From contig NC_051075.1 of the NCBI RefSeq assembly GCF_004664715.2, positions 29,084,332 through 29,148,331 of the forward strand: a stretch of 64,000 nucleotides of DNA. Direction: 5' to 3'. Shown in pieces: positions 45,081 through 58,695 of this stretch. The first letter of the stretch is position 1; each line of letters starts with the position of its first letter. The stretch comes from Peromyscus leucopus. Taxonomy: Eukaryota > Chordata > Mammalia > Rodentia > Cricetidae. Below the pieces are notes generated by a model, which did no database searches, had not been told where the DNA came from, and saw nothing but the letters and a program-made list of their open reading frames with translations. Both the position numbers and the translations under genes were made by a program.

Positions 45081-48000
45081 CTTATTTGCCTCATTTTTGT
45101 TGATGTCTGTAGATGAAGGTTGGGAACTGGAGGGGCATAGGAACAAAGTTCATGGATGTTCACTGCTCCAGGGCAGTCCCTATCAACCAGCTAGTCGGTG
45201 AGTGACCTGTCTGCCAGCTGGACTGCCAACATCCATTAGATTTTGTTCCCCCAAGACCCACTCTGCTGTCACACTCAACCTGCTTCATCGCCTTCCCTGT
45301 GGTCAACCTTTCCCCTGCTACCCCAGCAGACACCATAGGCACAGATACAGCCCATACTCATCAGAAGAACAGGCGAGCACAGGACCTCCAAGTTTAGCTG
45401 CCCAATCTCCAGAACCTAAGCCCTAAGCACATCTCTTTAATCTCCTCCTCCAATTTCAGCCCCAGCAAGACTGCTGGGGCCTTTTCTCCAACTCTGGTTG
45501 AACTCCACTGCTCTTGTGAAGTTCCCACCATCGTTTCACAGCAACTCTAATAGACTACATAGACAATACAATCAGAAGAACAGCAGTCCCTCCATTAGGC
45601 TCCATGTTCTAGTCTACAATTTGGAAGAACACAACAGCTTTACAAAAAGCCAGGCTAGATATAGGCACCTAAGGCAACCAAAACATCAGTGGAGACTACA
45701 ATAATGCACATGAAAACTTTCAATCACCATAGATGGAGAAAACAAAATATTTCATGACAAAACCCCATATAAACAATATTTATACACAAATCCATCTCTA
45801 CAAAAGGTGCTAGAAAAAAATCCAATGCAAGAAGTTAGCTATATTCACAAAAAGACAGGCAATAATCTTACACCAGCAAAACCCAATGAAAAGAAAGCAC
45901 ACACACACACACACACAATACACAATGCCACAATCACCACCAAAAAATAACAGGAATTAACAATCATTGGTCATTATTATATCTTAACACCAACAGACTC
46001 AATTTTCCATTAAAAAGATACAGGCTAACAGAGAGGTTATAAAAACAGGATCCTTCCTTCTGCTGCAAACAAGAAACACACCTCAACTTCAAAGACAGAC
46101 TTTAACTTAGAGGAAATGGTTAGAAAAAGATTTTCCAATAAAATGCACCTAAATTGGTATAGCTATCCTAATATCTAACAAATTAAACTGCAAACTAAAA
46201 TTAATGAAAAGAGATGGAGAAGGACATTTTATATTGATCAAGGGAAAAATCCATGAGGATGAAATCTCAATTCTGAACAACTATGCTGCAAATACAAGGG
46301 CACTCACATTTGTAAAAAAAAAAAAATTATTAAAGCTTAAATCACATATTGAAGGCCACATTAATAGCATGAGACTTCTATACCTCACTTTCACCAATGG
46401 ACAGGTCTTCCAGACCAAAACTAAACAGAGAAACAAAGGAACTAACAGATGTTATGTTATGGCTCAAATGGATCAAACAGATATCTATGAAACATTTCAT
46501 CCAAATACAAAAGAATACCTTCTTCTCAGTCCCTCATGGAATGTTCTCTAAAACTGACAATATACTCTGTCACAAAGCAAATCTCAACAGATACAAAAAA
46601 ATTAGAATAACCCCTGTATCCTATTGGATTACCATGGGTTAAAGTTGGAGTTAATCAACAACAACATAAATTACAGAAAGCCTACATACTCATGGAAATT
46701 GAACAACACTCAAATGAATTATCACTGAGTGGAGGGAGAAATAAAGAAAAAAAATTGTATACTTCCTGGAATACAATGAAAATTAATGCACAACATATCC
46801 AAACTTACGGGACATAATGAAAGCAATACTAAGAGGAAAGTTTACAGCATGAAGTGCCTGTATAAAGATTGGAGAAATCTCACACTAGGAACATAAGAGC
46901 ACACCTGGAAACTCTAGAACAAGAAGAAGCAAACTCACCCAGGAGGAGTAGATGACAGGAAATAATCAAACTGAGGGCTGAAATCATTAAAATAGAAACA
47001 AAGAGAAAATGAAAAAAAATGAAACAAAGAGTTGTTTATTTGAGAAAACAAACAAGATAGACAAGCCCTTATCCAATCTAACTAAAAGCAGACAGAGAAT
47101 ATCCAAACTAACAAAATCAGAAATGAAGAGGGGAACATAACAATAGACATTAAGACAATCCAAAGAATCATTATGTTATCCTTCAAAAATCTGTATTCAA
47201 TAATACTGGAAAATCTAAAAAAAAAAAAAAAAGGACAGATTTCATGACACTTTGATCTTGATTAAATCGAGAACATATAAACATTTAAAATAGAGTAATA
47301 ACCCCTATGGGAAGAGAAGCAGTCATTAAAATTCCCCCAAACAATAAAAGCCCATGGCTAGATGGCTTCAGCACAGAACTTTATCAGACTTTCAGGTAAA
47401 GTTACCACCAATATTCTTCAAATTGTTCCATACAATAGAAACAGAAGGTATATTGCCAAATTCTTTTTATGAGACTTCAGTCACCCTGATACTCAAACCA
47501 CACAAATACTCAGCAAAGAAAGAGAATTACAGACTGATTTCCCTCATGAACAGTGATGCAAAAATATTCAATAAAATACTTTGAAAACAAATTCAAGAAC
47601 ACATAAAAAAGATTATCCACCATGATAAAGTGGGCTTTATACCAAAGATATAGGGATTGTTCAACATACAAAAATCTGTCTATGTAATCCACCATAAAAG
47701 AAACTGAGAGAAAAAAAAACATACAGGATTCTTTCATTAGATGCTGAAAAAGCTTTTGACAAAATTCAATTCAGCTTCATGGTAAAAGTCTAAGAAAGAT
47801 GAGGAATACAAGGAACATACATAAACATAATAAAAGCAATATATAGCAAGTTGACAACCACCATCAAATTAAATGGAGAGAAACTCAAAGCAATTCCACT
47901 AAAATCTGGAACAAGGCAAGGCTGTCCACCCTCTCCATATCTATTTAATATAGTGTTTGAACTTCTAGCTAGAGCAGTAAGATAACAAAAGAACATCAAG

Positions 48001-49622
48001 GAAATACAAATTAGAAAGTAAGAAGTGAAATATCATGTTTCAGAGATAATATGATAGTATACATTGGCAACCCCAAAAATTCTACTGGGGAAATCCTACG
48101 GCTGATAATCAACCTTCAATAAAGTAGGTGGATACACAATTAATTAAAAAGATCAGTAGCCCTGCTATATATAAATAATAAATGGCCTGAGAAAGAAATA
48201 AGAGGAGCTACACCATCACAATAGCCACAAATAATATAAAATATCTTGGAGTAACTCTAACCTAACAAATGAAAGACCTACATGACAAGAACAAGCAGCC
48301 TTTGAAGAAAGAATTGGGGAAGATATCAGAAAATGGAAAGATCTCCCATGATCATGGATCAGTAGGATTCAAATAGTAATAAAGTCCTTCTTAACAAAAG
48401 CAATCTGCATATCTTGTGTAATCTCAATGAAAATTCCAACACAATTCTTATAGACCATGAAAGAACAGTTCTCAACTTCATATGGAAAAACAAAAACTCA
48501 GTATAGCTGAAATAATCCTGTACAATAAAGGAACCTCTGGAAGTATGATCATTCTTAGTATCAAGCTCTATTACAGAACTATAGTAATAAAAACAGCATG
48601 GTGTTGGCATGAATACAGACAGGTAGATCAATGGAATTGAGTTGAAGACCCTGACATAAACCTACACACCTATGGACACCTGAATTCAACAAAGAAGCAA
48701 AAATTGTTCAATGAAAAAAGAAAGCATCGTCAACAAATGGTGCTGGCATAAGTAGATTTTGGCTTGTAGAAGAATGCAAATAGATTCATATTTGTCACCC
48801 TGAATAAAACTAAAATCCAAGTTGATTAAAGACCTCAACATAGATTTAATTCCACAGAACCTGATAGAAGAGAAACTGGAAGTAGCCGTAAATGCATTGG
48901 CCCAGGAGACAACTTCCTTAATAGAACAGCAGTAGCACAGACACTAAGATCAACAATTAATAAATGGGATGTCATTAAACTGAAAAGCTTTTGTAAAGCA
49001 AAGGACACTGTCAATAAGACAAAATGGCAGCCTACAAAATGGGAAAAGATCTTCTCTAATCCAACATCTGACAGAAGACTATTCTCCAAAATATATAAAG
49101 AACTTAAGCGACTACACATCAAAAACAAAACAAAACAAAACAAAAAACAAATAATCCAATTAAAAATAGGTTATAGATCTAAATGGAGAGTTTTCTACAA
49201 AAGAATCTCAAATAACCGAGAAGCACTTAAAGAATTGTTTGAGATCCTTACCCATCAGAGAAATGCAAATCAAAATGAGTCTGAGATTCTATCTTAACAT
49301 CACTCAGAATGGCAAAGATCAAAAATACTGATGGCAACTTATGCTGGAGAGGATGTTGAGAAAGGGGAATACTCCTCCACTGTTGGTCAGGTGACAAACC
49401 TGTAGAGCCACTTTGGAAATCAATATGGAGGTTTCAGAAATTTGACAACCATTCTACCTCAAGATCCAGCTGTACCACTCTTGAGAATATACCCAAAAGA
49501 TGCTCAATTATTCCACAGGACACGACCTCAACTGTGTTCATAGCATCATTATTCATAATAACCAGAACCTGGAAACAACCTAGATGCCCCATAAACTCAA
49601 AAATGCATAAAGAAAATGTGGT

Positions 49623-49971
49623 TCTACTGCGGATGATTGATTGATAAATAAAATGCTGATTGGCCAGTAGCCAGGCATGAAGTATAGGCGGTACAAGGAG
49701 AGGGGAGGAATCTGACGAGAGGAAGGCTGAGGGAGAGAGACCCTGCTAGCCACCAGGAGGAGAAGCATGATGTAAGGTACCAGTAAGCCATGAGCCACAT
49801 GGCAAGGTATAGATTTATAGAAATGGGTTAATTTAAGATATAAGAACAGATAGCAAGAAGCCTGCCATGGCCATACGGTTTATAAGCAATATAAGTCTCT
49901 GTGTGTTTACTTGGGAGACATGAGTGGGAGAGATTTGTCCAGCAGGCATGGACACAGGAAAATTTAAGCTA
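49623..49971 (+). mobile_element. Solo LTR, family A, inside L1
   Basis: Shares 'ctgattggccagtagccagg', 'agcctgccatggccatacgg' and 'aagtctctgtgtgtttactt' with other copies. L1 sequence stops at 'gaaaatgtggt' and resumes at 'tggtacagttacacaatgg', so a duplication around TGGT is likely; exact ends are uncertain by a few bases. Confidence 0.7.
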
Positions 49972-50256
49972 CATGGTACAGTTACACAATGGAGTAATAC
50001 TTAGCTGTTAAAAACAATGACTTCAGCAAATTTGAAGGCAAATGGATGGAACTAGAAAAAAATCATCCTAAGTGAGTTAACCCATACCCAGAAAGACAAA
50101 CATGGTATGTAATCACTCATAAGTGGATATTAGTTGTAAACTAAAGGATAACCATGATACAATCCACAGACCCAGAGAGTGTAAGAAACAAGGAGGGCCC
50201 AAAGTGGTACAGGGATGCAAGAACTTCCCTGGGAAGGGAAAATAGAAGAGATCTTC

Positions 50257-50754
50257 TGTTGGTTGTTTTTTCTCTTTTAGGGGCCTGCCACCCAGCTCCC
50301 CAATAAATCACACATGGATGATTATTCTTAATTATGAATGCCCAACCTTAGCTTGGCTTAGTTTCTAGCCAGCTTTTCTTAACTTATCCAATCTACTTTT
50401 TCTGCCTCTGGGCTGTTCTCAACTTATCCCATCTACCTTTTGCCTCTGGACTTTTCCCATTCTCTTACTTCTGTAAATCTTATTCTTACTCTGTGGTTTG
50501 CTGTGTAGCTGGGTTGCTGGCCCCTGGAGTCCTCCTCCTTCTCTGGTTTGTAGATCTCTCCTCCCAGATTTTTTCCTCTGTATATTCTCTCAGCCTTCCA
50601 GCCCCACCTATCCTTTCTCCTGCCTTGCTACTGGCCATTCACATCATTATTAGACCATCAGATGTTTTAGACCGGCACAGTAACACAGCTTCACAGAGTT
50701 AAACAAATGCAACATAAACAAAAGTAACACACCTTAAAATAATATTCCTCAACA
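50257..50754 (+). mobile_element. LTR-like insertion inside L1 3'UTR
   Basis: Starts TGTTGGTTG and ends CTCAACA. Flanks ATCTTC (50,251-50,256) and ATCCCC (50,755-50,760) look like a 6-bp duplication with two changes. The L1 3'UTR reads on both sides. Words 'attcttaattatgaatgccc' and 'agcttggcttagtttctag' recall a common rodent LTR-like repeat. The frame at 50,493-50,702 is not considered real. Confidence 0.6.
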
Positions 50755-51533
50755 ATCCCCTGGGTAGACTGAAAGCTGGTGGGGATGGGAACAAAAGTAA
50801 CTGGGTTGGGGAGTGGACAAACATGGAAAGTAATGAAAGAAAGTGTTTTGATGGGGACTTTCCGGGGTCAGCTAGAAACCTGGTGCAAGGAAAACTCCCA
50901 TGAATCTACCAGGATTACCTTATCTAAGACTCCTAGCAATAGTGGATAGGTAACCTGAAGTGGCCATTTCCTGTAATCAGATTGTTAACTACTCCACTGT
51001 CATCAGAGAGCCTTCATCCAGTGACTGATAGAGACAGATCCACAGCCAATCACTGGGCCATGCTTGGGGAATCCTGTTGAAGAGAGGGGGAGGGATTGTA
51101 TAAGTTAGGAGGGTCAAAGCCATCACAAGGGAACCCACAGAAACAACTAACTTGGGATCATAGGAGCTCACAGACTCTGGATTGACAGCTAGGGAGTCTG
51201 CATTGAACTGACCTAGGCCTTCTACATAAGTGTGACAGCTGCATAGCTTGATCTACTTATGGGACTCCTAGTGGTGGAAACAGGGCCTGTCCTTAACACT
51301 TTGCCTATCTTCCAGGAACCTATTCCTCATGCTGGATTCCCACGCCCAGACTGAATGCAAGGGGAGAAGTTTGATCCTACATCAACTTAATATGCCATAC
51401 TTTATTGGGGGTTGGGGGCAGGAGTGAGGATTAGTTTGAGGGTAGAGAATGACAGGATAGGAATGAGGGGAAATAAACTGTGATCTGGATGAAAAATAAA
51501 TGAATAAATTTAATTAATAATAATACAAGACAA

Positions 51534-53568
51534 AGTTCATCAGATATTCAGATTACTTAACTATAACACCTAATCAACGTAGAGCTATTATGGTTACTAA
51601 AGATAGGCTGCATGTTTGGGTAAGTTCAGGCTAGGAAAACTAAGATCAAGGCACAGAAGGAAGGCACCAGATAGTAATAAGAATGTTTTTATATCAGAAT
51701 TTGAGAACGGGCTATGATAATTTTTTTAAAAAAAAACTCTTTCAATACAGCAAATATAAATGTATCTTTTATCAAGCTATGTAGAAAATCAATTTATTAT
51801 GAATATATTTTGGTAAATGGATAAAGGACAGAAAATCAAGAATTAATCTATGTAAAATCAGAAAGTCATAGCTATAAACATCTGGGAAAAGAGAATCTGA
51901 GGTGTCAGAAAGCTGGTCTCTAAAGTTACTTAAAGAGGGAACTAGACACAAGTAAAATGAACTATGATATCATTCTGGGGTAGTATATGATTAAAAACTA
52001 TTTAGAGATATTATTTAGCAATAAATAAAAGATAGATGTTATAATTAAAATGTTTTAATTAATAATTCCATTCTTTCTTGAGAAGTAAACAGATGCTCAT
52101 ATGATCTCAAAATCATCATGTATGATGGGAAAAGTTATACACACATATGCACACAACCACACATACACACACACACACACACACACGGCATTCTTTATTT
52201 AATAAGAACAGATAATAAAAGTGAGTACTTAACATTCTCTCTCTCTTTTTCTTTAGTTTTTGTTCCATTTTTGAGCAAATGAATTTGAGTCACACCTTGA
52301 ACATGTTATCTTACGCTTATAAGTATTATGCTTACAGGCCTGTGGTGCCATGCCTGGCTACTATAGTTATTTTAATGATTAAAAGTAGACTATGACATGG
52401 ACATAGGGTAAATTATATCTGAGATAAATATACAAGTCAATAATGTATTATAATTTTAGTGTTAAATCCAGAAAGTTTTAAAGTTCCATACTATATATAA
52501 TATAATTATATGTTATATTATCAAAATATATAACACATATATTTTATATATATAACATATATATATATAACATATATTAGAGGGATCAGCAACACTAAAT
52601 ACTTTTCAAAAAGACGAAGTATCATACTGATACATGGATAGAGTATAATGTAACTCCAAATGACTTGTTATTATACCCATAAACTAATATAATCTCATAT
52701 ATCATAATCTCAATCTTAGATGCTTTCTTAAAAAGTCATATACCATAATTATCATATACCATAATTATCATATACCATAATCTCAATTTAGATGCTTTCT
52801 TAAAAAGTCCTGACTATCAAAATTATGAAATAACTTACAGGGTAGGGCTACTAATAGGATGCAAAGAAACAAGAGCCAAATAACGCTGTCTTTATCAAAA
52901 ACAAAAATAGAAGACTGAATCTGGATTTTACAAATAAAACAGGCAGAAATTCAATGGAAAGCAAAAATATGCTGGGATTAAGTAGTATTTCTATAAATTT
53001 TATAAATTCAGTTTGTGCTCTTAATCTATAATCCAGTTACCAGTTGAGACCACTTTGTGTTACTTATTTTTAAACCACTCTGCATGTCTTCTTAACAACG
53101 AATACTACTTGCTACTACCTGGGGGTGTACCATTCCCCAAAACAGAACCATTTCCAATTACAGATCATCTCACTTTTCAAGTGTACATGGCCTGACCACT
53201 AAAAAGCTTTACACTATCTTTCATAGATATGCTCCTAGTTTTTACTTTACTGATAGTGGCATTTTGTGCTGTCTAGACCTGTAATTATCTTGGCAACTCT
53301 CTCTTTCAGGGAATGTTAATCAGCAATTTCATTCTACTGCCTCAACCTTTCTTTGATTATATGCCTTCCTCTGTATTTTTATGGTAATACCTGAGGTTTT
53401 TTTTCCCTTCAAGCTCACTACATGCATATGCATCTTCAACACTAACATCTGAGAACATTGTCAAACATGTCACTTTGACCCTACAAATGCTTAAGATAGT
53501 TTAAATCTATTTGGTGAACCTTCATTTGCTTACAATGAATCAGTCTTTGTAGTACTCAGTTCCATCAG
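51534..53568. other. Unassigned AT-rich stretch with simple repeats
   Basis: Contains (CA)n at 52,141-52,186, a B1-like scrap at 52,318-52,360, TA-rich sequence at 52,490-52,576 and a local tandem duplication at 52,703-52,809. No gene seen. Confidence 0.45.
52703..52809. repeat. Local tandem duplication (~73-bp period)
   Basis: A segment with 'tagatgctttcttaaaaagt' occurs twice, starting at 52,703 and 52,776, separated by 16-bp repeats of the type catataccataattat. Confidence 0.9.
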
Positions 53569-53574
53569 TTTCAT

Positions 53575-54013
53575 TGCTGTGGAATGTCATTCTGTATGCT
53601 GTGGATGTGTGTTGCTCTGATTGTTTGATAAATAAAATACTGGTTGGCCAGTAGGCAGGCATGAAGTATAAGCCAAATAAGCAGCAAGGAGAATTCTGGG
53701 AAAAGAAAGCCTGAGTCAGGAGTCACCAGCGAGACAGAGGAAGCAGGATGACAGGGCAGAACTAAGAAAAGTTACCAAGCCATGTTCCTAAACATAGATA
53801 AGAATTATGGGTTAATGTAAGTGTAAGAGTTAGTCAATAATAAGCCTAAGCTAATGGATATACAGTTGATAATTAATTTTATTAAGAGATTTTTCTATTC
53901 ATTTTACATTTTAAGCCTTTGTATCTTTATTTGGGTCTGAATGGCTGTAGGACTAGGCAGGAGAGATTTGTCACGACCACAGCGCCTGGGCAGGACCAGA
54001 GAAACTTCTAACA
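53575..54013 (+). mobile_element. Solo LTR, family A, with 6-bp target duplication
   Basis: Starts TGCTGTGG and ends CTAACA. Flanked by a perfect 6-bp TTTCAT (53,569-53,574 and 54,014-54,019), which marks the family as a class II-type LTR. Contains 'ttggccagtaggcaggcatg', 'gaattctgggaaaagaaagc' and 'atgggttaatgtaagtgtaa'; a short AT-rich insert lies near 53,870-53,915. Confidence 0.85.
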
Positions 54014-54019
54014 TTTCAT

Positions 54020-55556
54020 GACCTTTACTTTATGCTCTTAAATAATTTCTTTCCTCTTTCTTCACATATGCTGTGTGCAAAACATACTAACCATTTTCAT
54101 TTACAAAGTAATTATTCGTTAAACATACATATATATATACATATATATATATGCATACATATCATTGATATTGTACAAGAGTCCATGAAACACTGAAAGG
54201 TACATTTCACCCATATCTTTCTGATAAAAGTTTTTAACTTTCAGCAAATATGTCACAGTTAATTTTTTCATGCCATTAATATATATGTGTATTTAATATA
54301 TAATTTTGGGACAAAGGGTCTAAGAATCACTAGAGAGTGTCAGATGCCATGTGAATCATCTGATCTAGAATTAAACTATTTTCACAGATGTTCAAGAATG
54401 ATTTTAGAGCCATGCTTTCAGAGAGCATCCACACAATCTGGAGTGAGTTGTCTCAAAGCACTGTGCACATTCAGTTTATAAAATGCAATATTCTCAAAGC
54501 TATCTCCACTCATGTGTAGTGCAGAGAATTAATTTAATCTAAAAATTTGTAAAATGCCTCAGACAAGACATGCAAAGATTTAAAAAAAATTAGGACAGCT
54601 ATTTTATAGCTGTGCCTCAAGCCTAAGAATCAGCTCTCTGTTTTCATTGTTTGTCACAACAGGGGTTTTAACGGATGAATGCCTTTGAGATCACATTCAA
54701 TGCCTTGCAGCTTATCCAGATGACAGAATAAAAATATAGAGAGTGAGTTCCAACCTTGTGGAAATTATCCCTTTACAACTTCTACAGAAAAATTTTACCT
54801 CAAGATATATATGTTAAGAAGTCCATAGCCACCAAACCAGGCAAAGGGGCTTTATTCTTCTTAAACACAGCCCCAGTCAATGCAAAACTAAAGAATAGGC
54901 AAGATTTTAGACAACTGTGAAGGAAAATGCTTGAATTCACTTGATCATTTTAAACTTCTGAACTGATATACATAGTATAAAGTGTTTAATATTATAATTA
55001 ATAAATAATAATAATTAATGGAAAAGTAATTGTGATTCTTAATGTTGAACATTAACACTGAAAACAATTTTTACATTATTAAATTTCTTAATTTCTTTGA
55101 TTTCTGCATAAGAATACTTACTACATACATGAGAGATGCAATGTAATATTCTGATTCATGTGTACAATAGAAAACCATGAATCAATTCAAGGTAATTAGC
55201 GTATCTGTTTCAATCTATTGAATTTTCTTTCTGATAGCTATAACTAAAATACTTTTTTAGCTATTTAAAGGTATGTACTACATTATTAATAAGTATATTT
55301 TGCATTATTACAAAAATACTGACTAGATTTTGGCTATTCTTTTACATCTGAATCTAATTTTAAATTTTGCAAAAATATTTTAGCTGAAAATATTTTGCAT
55401 TTGATTTTTCAAATAATTTTAAGCACATTGTTATATATTGTCACTCTTCTTTACATTTAAACTGTTCCCAAGTAAGATAATTAACTTGAATACTTACCTA
55501 ACTAAATGTGATTTTAGGAAGTAACTCTTTCTTCATACAACAACAGAAACATGGGT
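54020..55556. other. Unassigned AT-rich stretch
   Basis: (TA)n-rich at 54,126-54,162. Nothing else recognised. Confidence 0.4.
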
Positions 55557-55571
55557 CTGTGTGTGTGCGTC

Positions 55572-55608
<37 letters not shown>

Positions 55609-55651
55609 TCACACACAGAGACACACAAACATACACACAGACACAGACACA

Positions 55652-55690
<39 letters not shown>
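55557..55690. repeat. (TG)n then (CA)n inverted microsatellite pair
   Basis: About 45 bp of TG-rich repeat, a short mixed centre, then about 65 bp of CA-rich repeat on the same strand. The two arms are complementary. Confidence 0.95.
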
Positions 55691-55692
<2 letters not shown>

Positions 55693-56280
55693 GAGACAGC
55701 ACTGCCTCTCTATTCCATTGTGTGATTTCTGTTTATACTGAGAAATCTCATTGTCATTTAATATTACTTCAACTTGTACAGAAGCCACTGATTTACTTAA
55801 CTCTTAGAAAACATCATACATGTTTATCATGGATCTTGTCAGAAAAAAAAATATTAATGTCAGTCTATGATAAACACATTGAAGACAAAAAAAAAACAAA
55901 AATCAAAAGACAAACTTATGTCATCTATTGAGATAAAAATGAAAAAATAAAACAGAAAGATCTACATGGCTATGAATTTCTGGAAAGAACACTTTGAACC
56001 ATTTTCCTCCCAGTCCTTTATTCTTCAACTCACATTATCTCCTATTATAACCTAATCTTTCTCTGTACTAAATTTGTTATACTTTTTTTAGTTGAAGAGT
56101 TCAATATAACATACCTCAGGCATAGGGACTTTCTCAAATTTTACTAAGGCTATATCTAGTAAGATATCCACTCGCTAATTTATTCATATTTTATTCTCTT
56201 CCACAGAATTTTAAAACCATTGACCTCAATGTTAATTATTTTTTCCTGAAACCTAATAATATAGAATGTACCATGACTTC
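55691..56280. other. Unassigned AT-rich stretch
   Basis: Nothing recognised. Confidence 0.4.
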
Positions 56281-56694
56281 TAACTGGCCTTAATAATAAA
56301 ACCCGGAGTCAAATATTGGGGTAAATGCTGAAAGATCAGAGAAGTAAAGGATCCAGCCACTAGAGAGACTTCTTACCTCTACCAAATCCTCTGACTGAAA
56401 AGGGTTGAGCTCCTGTCTCCTCCTGCTTTATATTACTGTCTCCAACTCCCTAGTGCTTGGATTAAAGCTGTGAGCTTCCACCACCTGGCTCTGTTTTTCT
56501 TTTAGACTGGGTCAATCTGGTGTAGCCCAGGGTGGCCTTGAACTTCTATTCTTACTGCTTCATCTTCCCAAGTGCTGGGGGATTAAAGGTTTGTGTTAAC
56601 ACTACCTGGCCTCTATGGTTAACCTGTGGCTAGCTCTGCACTCTAATCTTCAGGTAAGCTTTATTTGTTAGAGCACAAACAAAATATCACTACA
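56281..56694 (-). mobile_element. LTR-like element, family B relative, with B1-like segments
   Basis: Minus strand starts TGTAGTGATATTTTGTTTG with AATAAA close by ('ctaacaaataaagctt'). Two antisense B1-like segments are embedded ('tagtgcttggattaaagctg' and 'caagtgctgggggattaaag'). Its inner end resembles the end of the 26.3-kb element. No duplication found. Confidence 0.55.
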
Positions 56695-56959
56695 ATAGAA
56701 ATTTTCATAGAAAGAAAAAGCTAAAGCATAAAGGTGTTTTTTTTTTAATTTTCTTTTCTCAAAATGGAGAAATTAGTTAAACAAACAAACAAACAACTTT
56801 TTAAAAGTACCAAATACAATCTCTTTCAAGAGCAAGTAATGGTGTTCCAAAATTAGAAGCATATGGTGTCAGTTTGGCACAATGAAATGTAAACCTGTTT
56901 TTAACAAGTTCCCAGAATCTATACTATGAAGATCATTAAATCTTTGGAACATTCTACAC

Positions 56960-57165
56960 CAATGGTTCTCAAACTTCCTAATTCTGTGACCCTTTAATAC
57001 AGGTGCTCATGATGTGGTGACCCCCAACCATAAAATTATTCTGCTGCTTCGTAACTGTAGTTTACTACTGGTTTGAATCATAATGTAAATATCTGATATG
57101 CAGGATATCTGATATGTGACCCACCAAAATGATTGTTCCACACAGGTTGAGAACTGTCCTTCTGT
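56960..57165. mobile_element. URR1-type hAT DNA transposon relic
   Basis: Left 'ggttctcaaacttcctaatt' and right 'acacaggttgagaactg' form the expected terminal inverted repeats; 'tggtgacccccaaccataaa' and 'taactgtagtttactactgg' lie between. Non-autonomous, no coding capacity. Confidence 0.8.
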
Positions 57166-58350
57166 TCTAAACTTTAAAATTAACAGAAGTACGCAGTATT
57201 CTGTTTATGTTTGAATATTGAAACTGGCTGTTAGGAAACTATGTAAACAGTTAAAAAACTAATTTTTTATCATAGACTGTAAATCTGTGGAACTGGAAGC
57301 AAATATAAATTTTCCTCCTCAGGTTGTGTCTGGTCATGGTATTTTACCACAACAACAGGAAAGCAAGTAATTAAGAAGGAAAATCTTGTCATTAATAGTC
57401 CAATCTTTAAATATATTGTATAAATTATAAGTTTGTGTAGTCATTTTTCCATAAGTGAAATACTGTGAAAGAACAGAGCAGAATACTGGTATCCTAATAA
57501 ATCTGTTCACAACTTTATTAAACAAACTACCCTATCTTTAACTTTATTTCAACTATAAAATTTTGGGAAGCACACAGAAGGAGTAGGGAGAAGAAAAATG
57601 GAAATGAATATGACCATGTTCCATTATTACATGTATAAAATTCTCGTGAAGAAGAACTATACCTATAATATAAATACCACAAACTAAACCCTAATACCTA
57701 AATACACAAAAAGTAATATTGAATAGATCTGACATATAATGAAAAAGTAATTAAAATATTATGAAAATTATGTGTGAATGGAGCATCTGATCATGACCAA
57801 GATAAATAGGTATACAAGAAAAATATTTCAAGTGTGTTTCATATATAGAAAGATTGATAGATTGATATAGTGCATATATGTGTGTACACATTTAAATCTA
57901 CTACATTCCAAAATAAAACATTGAATTTCAGAATATAACCTGTAAATCACCTATGATACCCTTGTATTTATGTCACATCAGATAATTAACAAGTAGAAAG
58001 AGTAAAATTCCATTAGAAATCATACTTAGATCTGGGCCAAGATCATTAAAATATGATGAATTAAAAAGAAACAAGAATGGAAAATTCTGACAGCATACAC
58101 AGGGGAATTATTGGAAAGGGGCTTATGAATTATCTAGTTACAGTGAAAAACAATGAATGTGTGAGTTATTTATGGAATCAGAAATATATACCAAAGACAA
58201 TGGAATTCAACGTGGAATAGAATAGTTATTTCTGATACAGAAAATCAAAAGATATTAAAAATACTTGTTTTATAATATTTATCAAATGAATTTTGGTAAA
58301 TTGAGGGAATATTAAAAACTGAATTTTTGACAATATGGTCTCTGGTCAAT
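57166..58350. other. Unassigned AT-rich stretch
   Basis: Nothing recognised. Confidence 0.4.
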
Positions 58351-58695
58351 TGTGGCAGGGTCCTGTGGTGTTGTTCCCTTTGGGGGATGGGGCCAAGTAG
58401 GCACAGAGTCAACAACACAGACTCTGGGAGAATGTTGAAACAACAAGCTCAGTTTATTCAGGAAGAGGTAAGCCTTCCTGAATAATACCTGCCACCAGCA
58501 CCCCAAGGGAAGGTCTGATGAATTTGCATCTATTGGTTTGACATGGCTGTCTTTCATTGGTCCAGGTCATCTGCAGATCATGTCTCAGCTGCTGTTGCTA
58601 GGGCCCTTAGGCAGAATCAGGTTGGCTCTCAGAAAATATCTTATTACTGGTTTGGGCAGGCTGGCCCTTAGGCATGTTAGGGATGAGTCATCCCA
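58351..58695 (-). mobile_element. Solo LTR (class II-like), antisense
   Basis: On the minus strand: start TGGGATGACTCATCCC (with an AP-1-like TGACTCA), CCAAT boxes, an octamer ATGCAAAT, AATAAA before 'ctgagcttgttg', and end CCTGCCACA. The layout is that of an ERVK/IAP-like LTR. Flanks do not give a clean duplication, so the outer end is tentative. Confidence 0.65.

Larger units (their letters stand above)
45081..51533 (+). mobile_element. Long decayed L1 with nested LTR insertions
   Basis: An L1 covering ORF1/inter-ORF sequence (about 45,100-45,930, including a short CA run), endonuclease ('acaatcattggtcattatta', about 45,950-46,700), RT (about 47,100-48,300), C-terminal segment (about 48,700-50,150) and 3'UTR ending in an AATAAA/A-rich tail near 51,480-51,533. 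All reading frames are broken; at 48,037-48,060 the region that should encode the RT catalytic FADD block carries an indel and a stop. LTR-like insertions interrupt it at 49,623-49,971 and 50,257-50,754. No active protein is expected. Confidence 0.88.
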
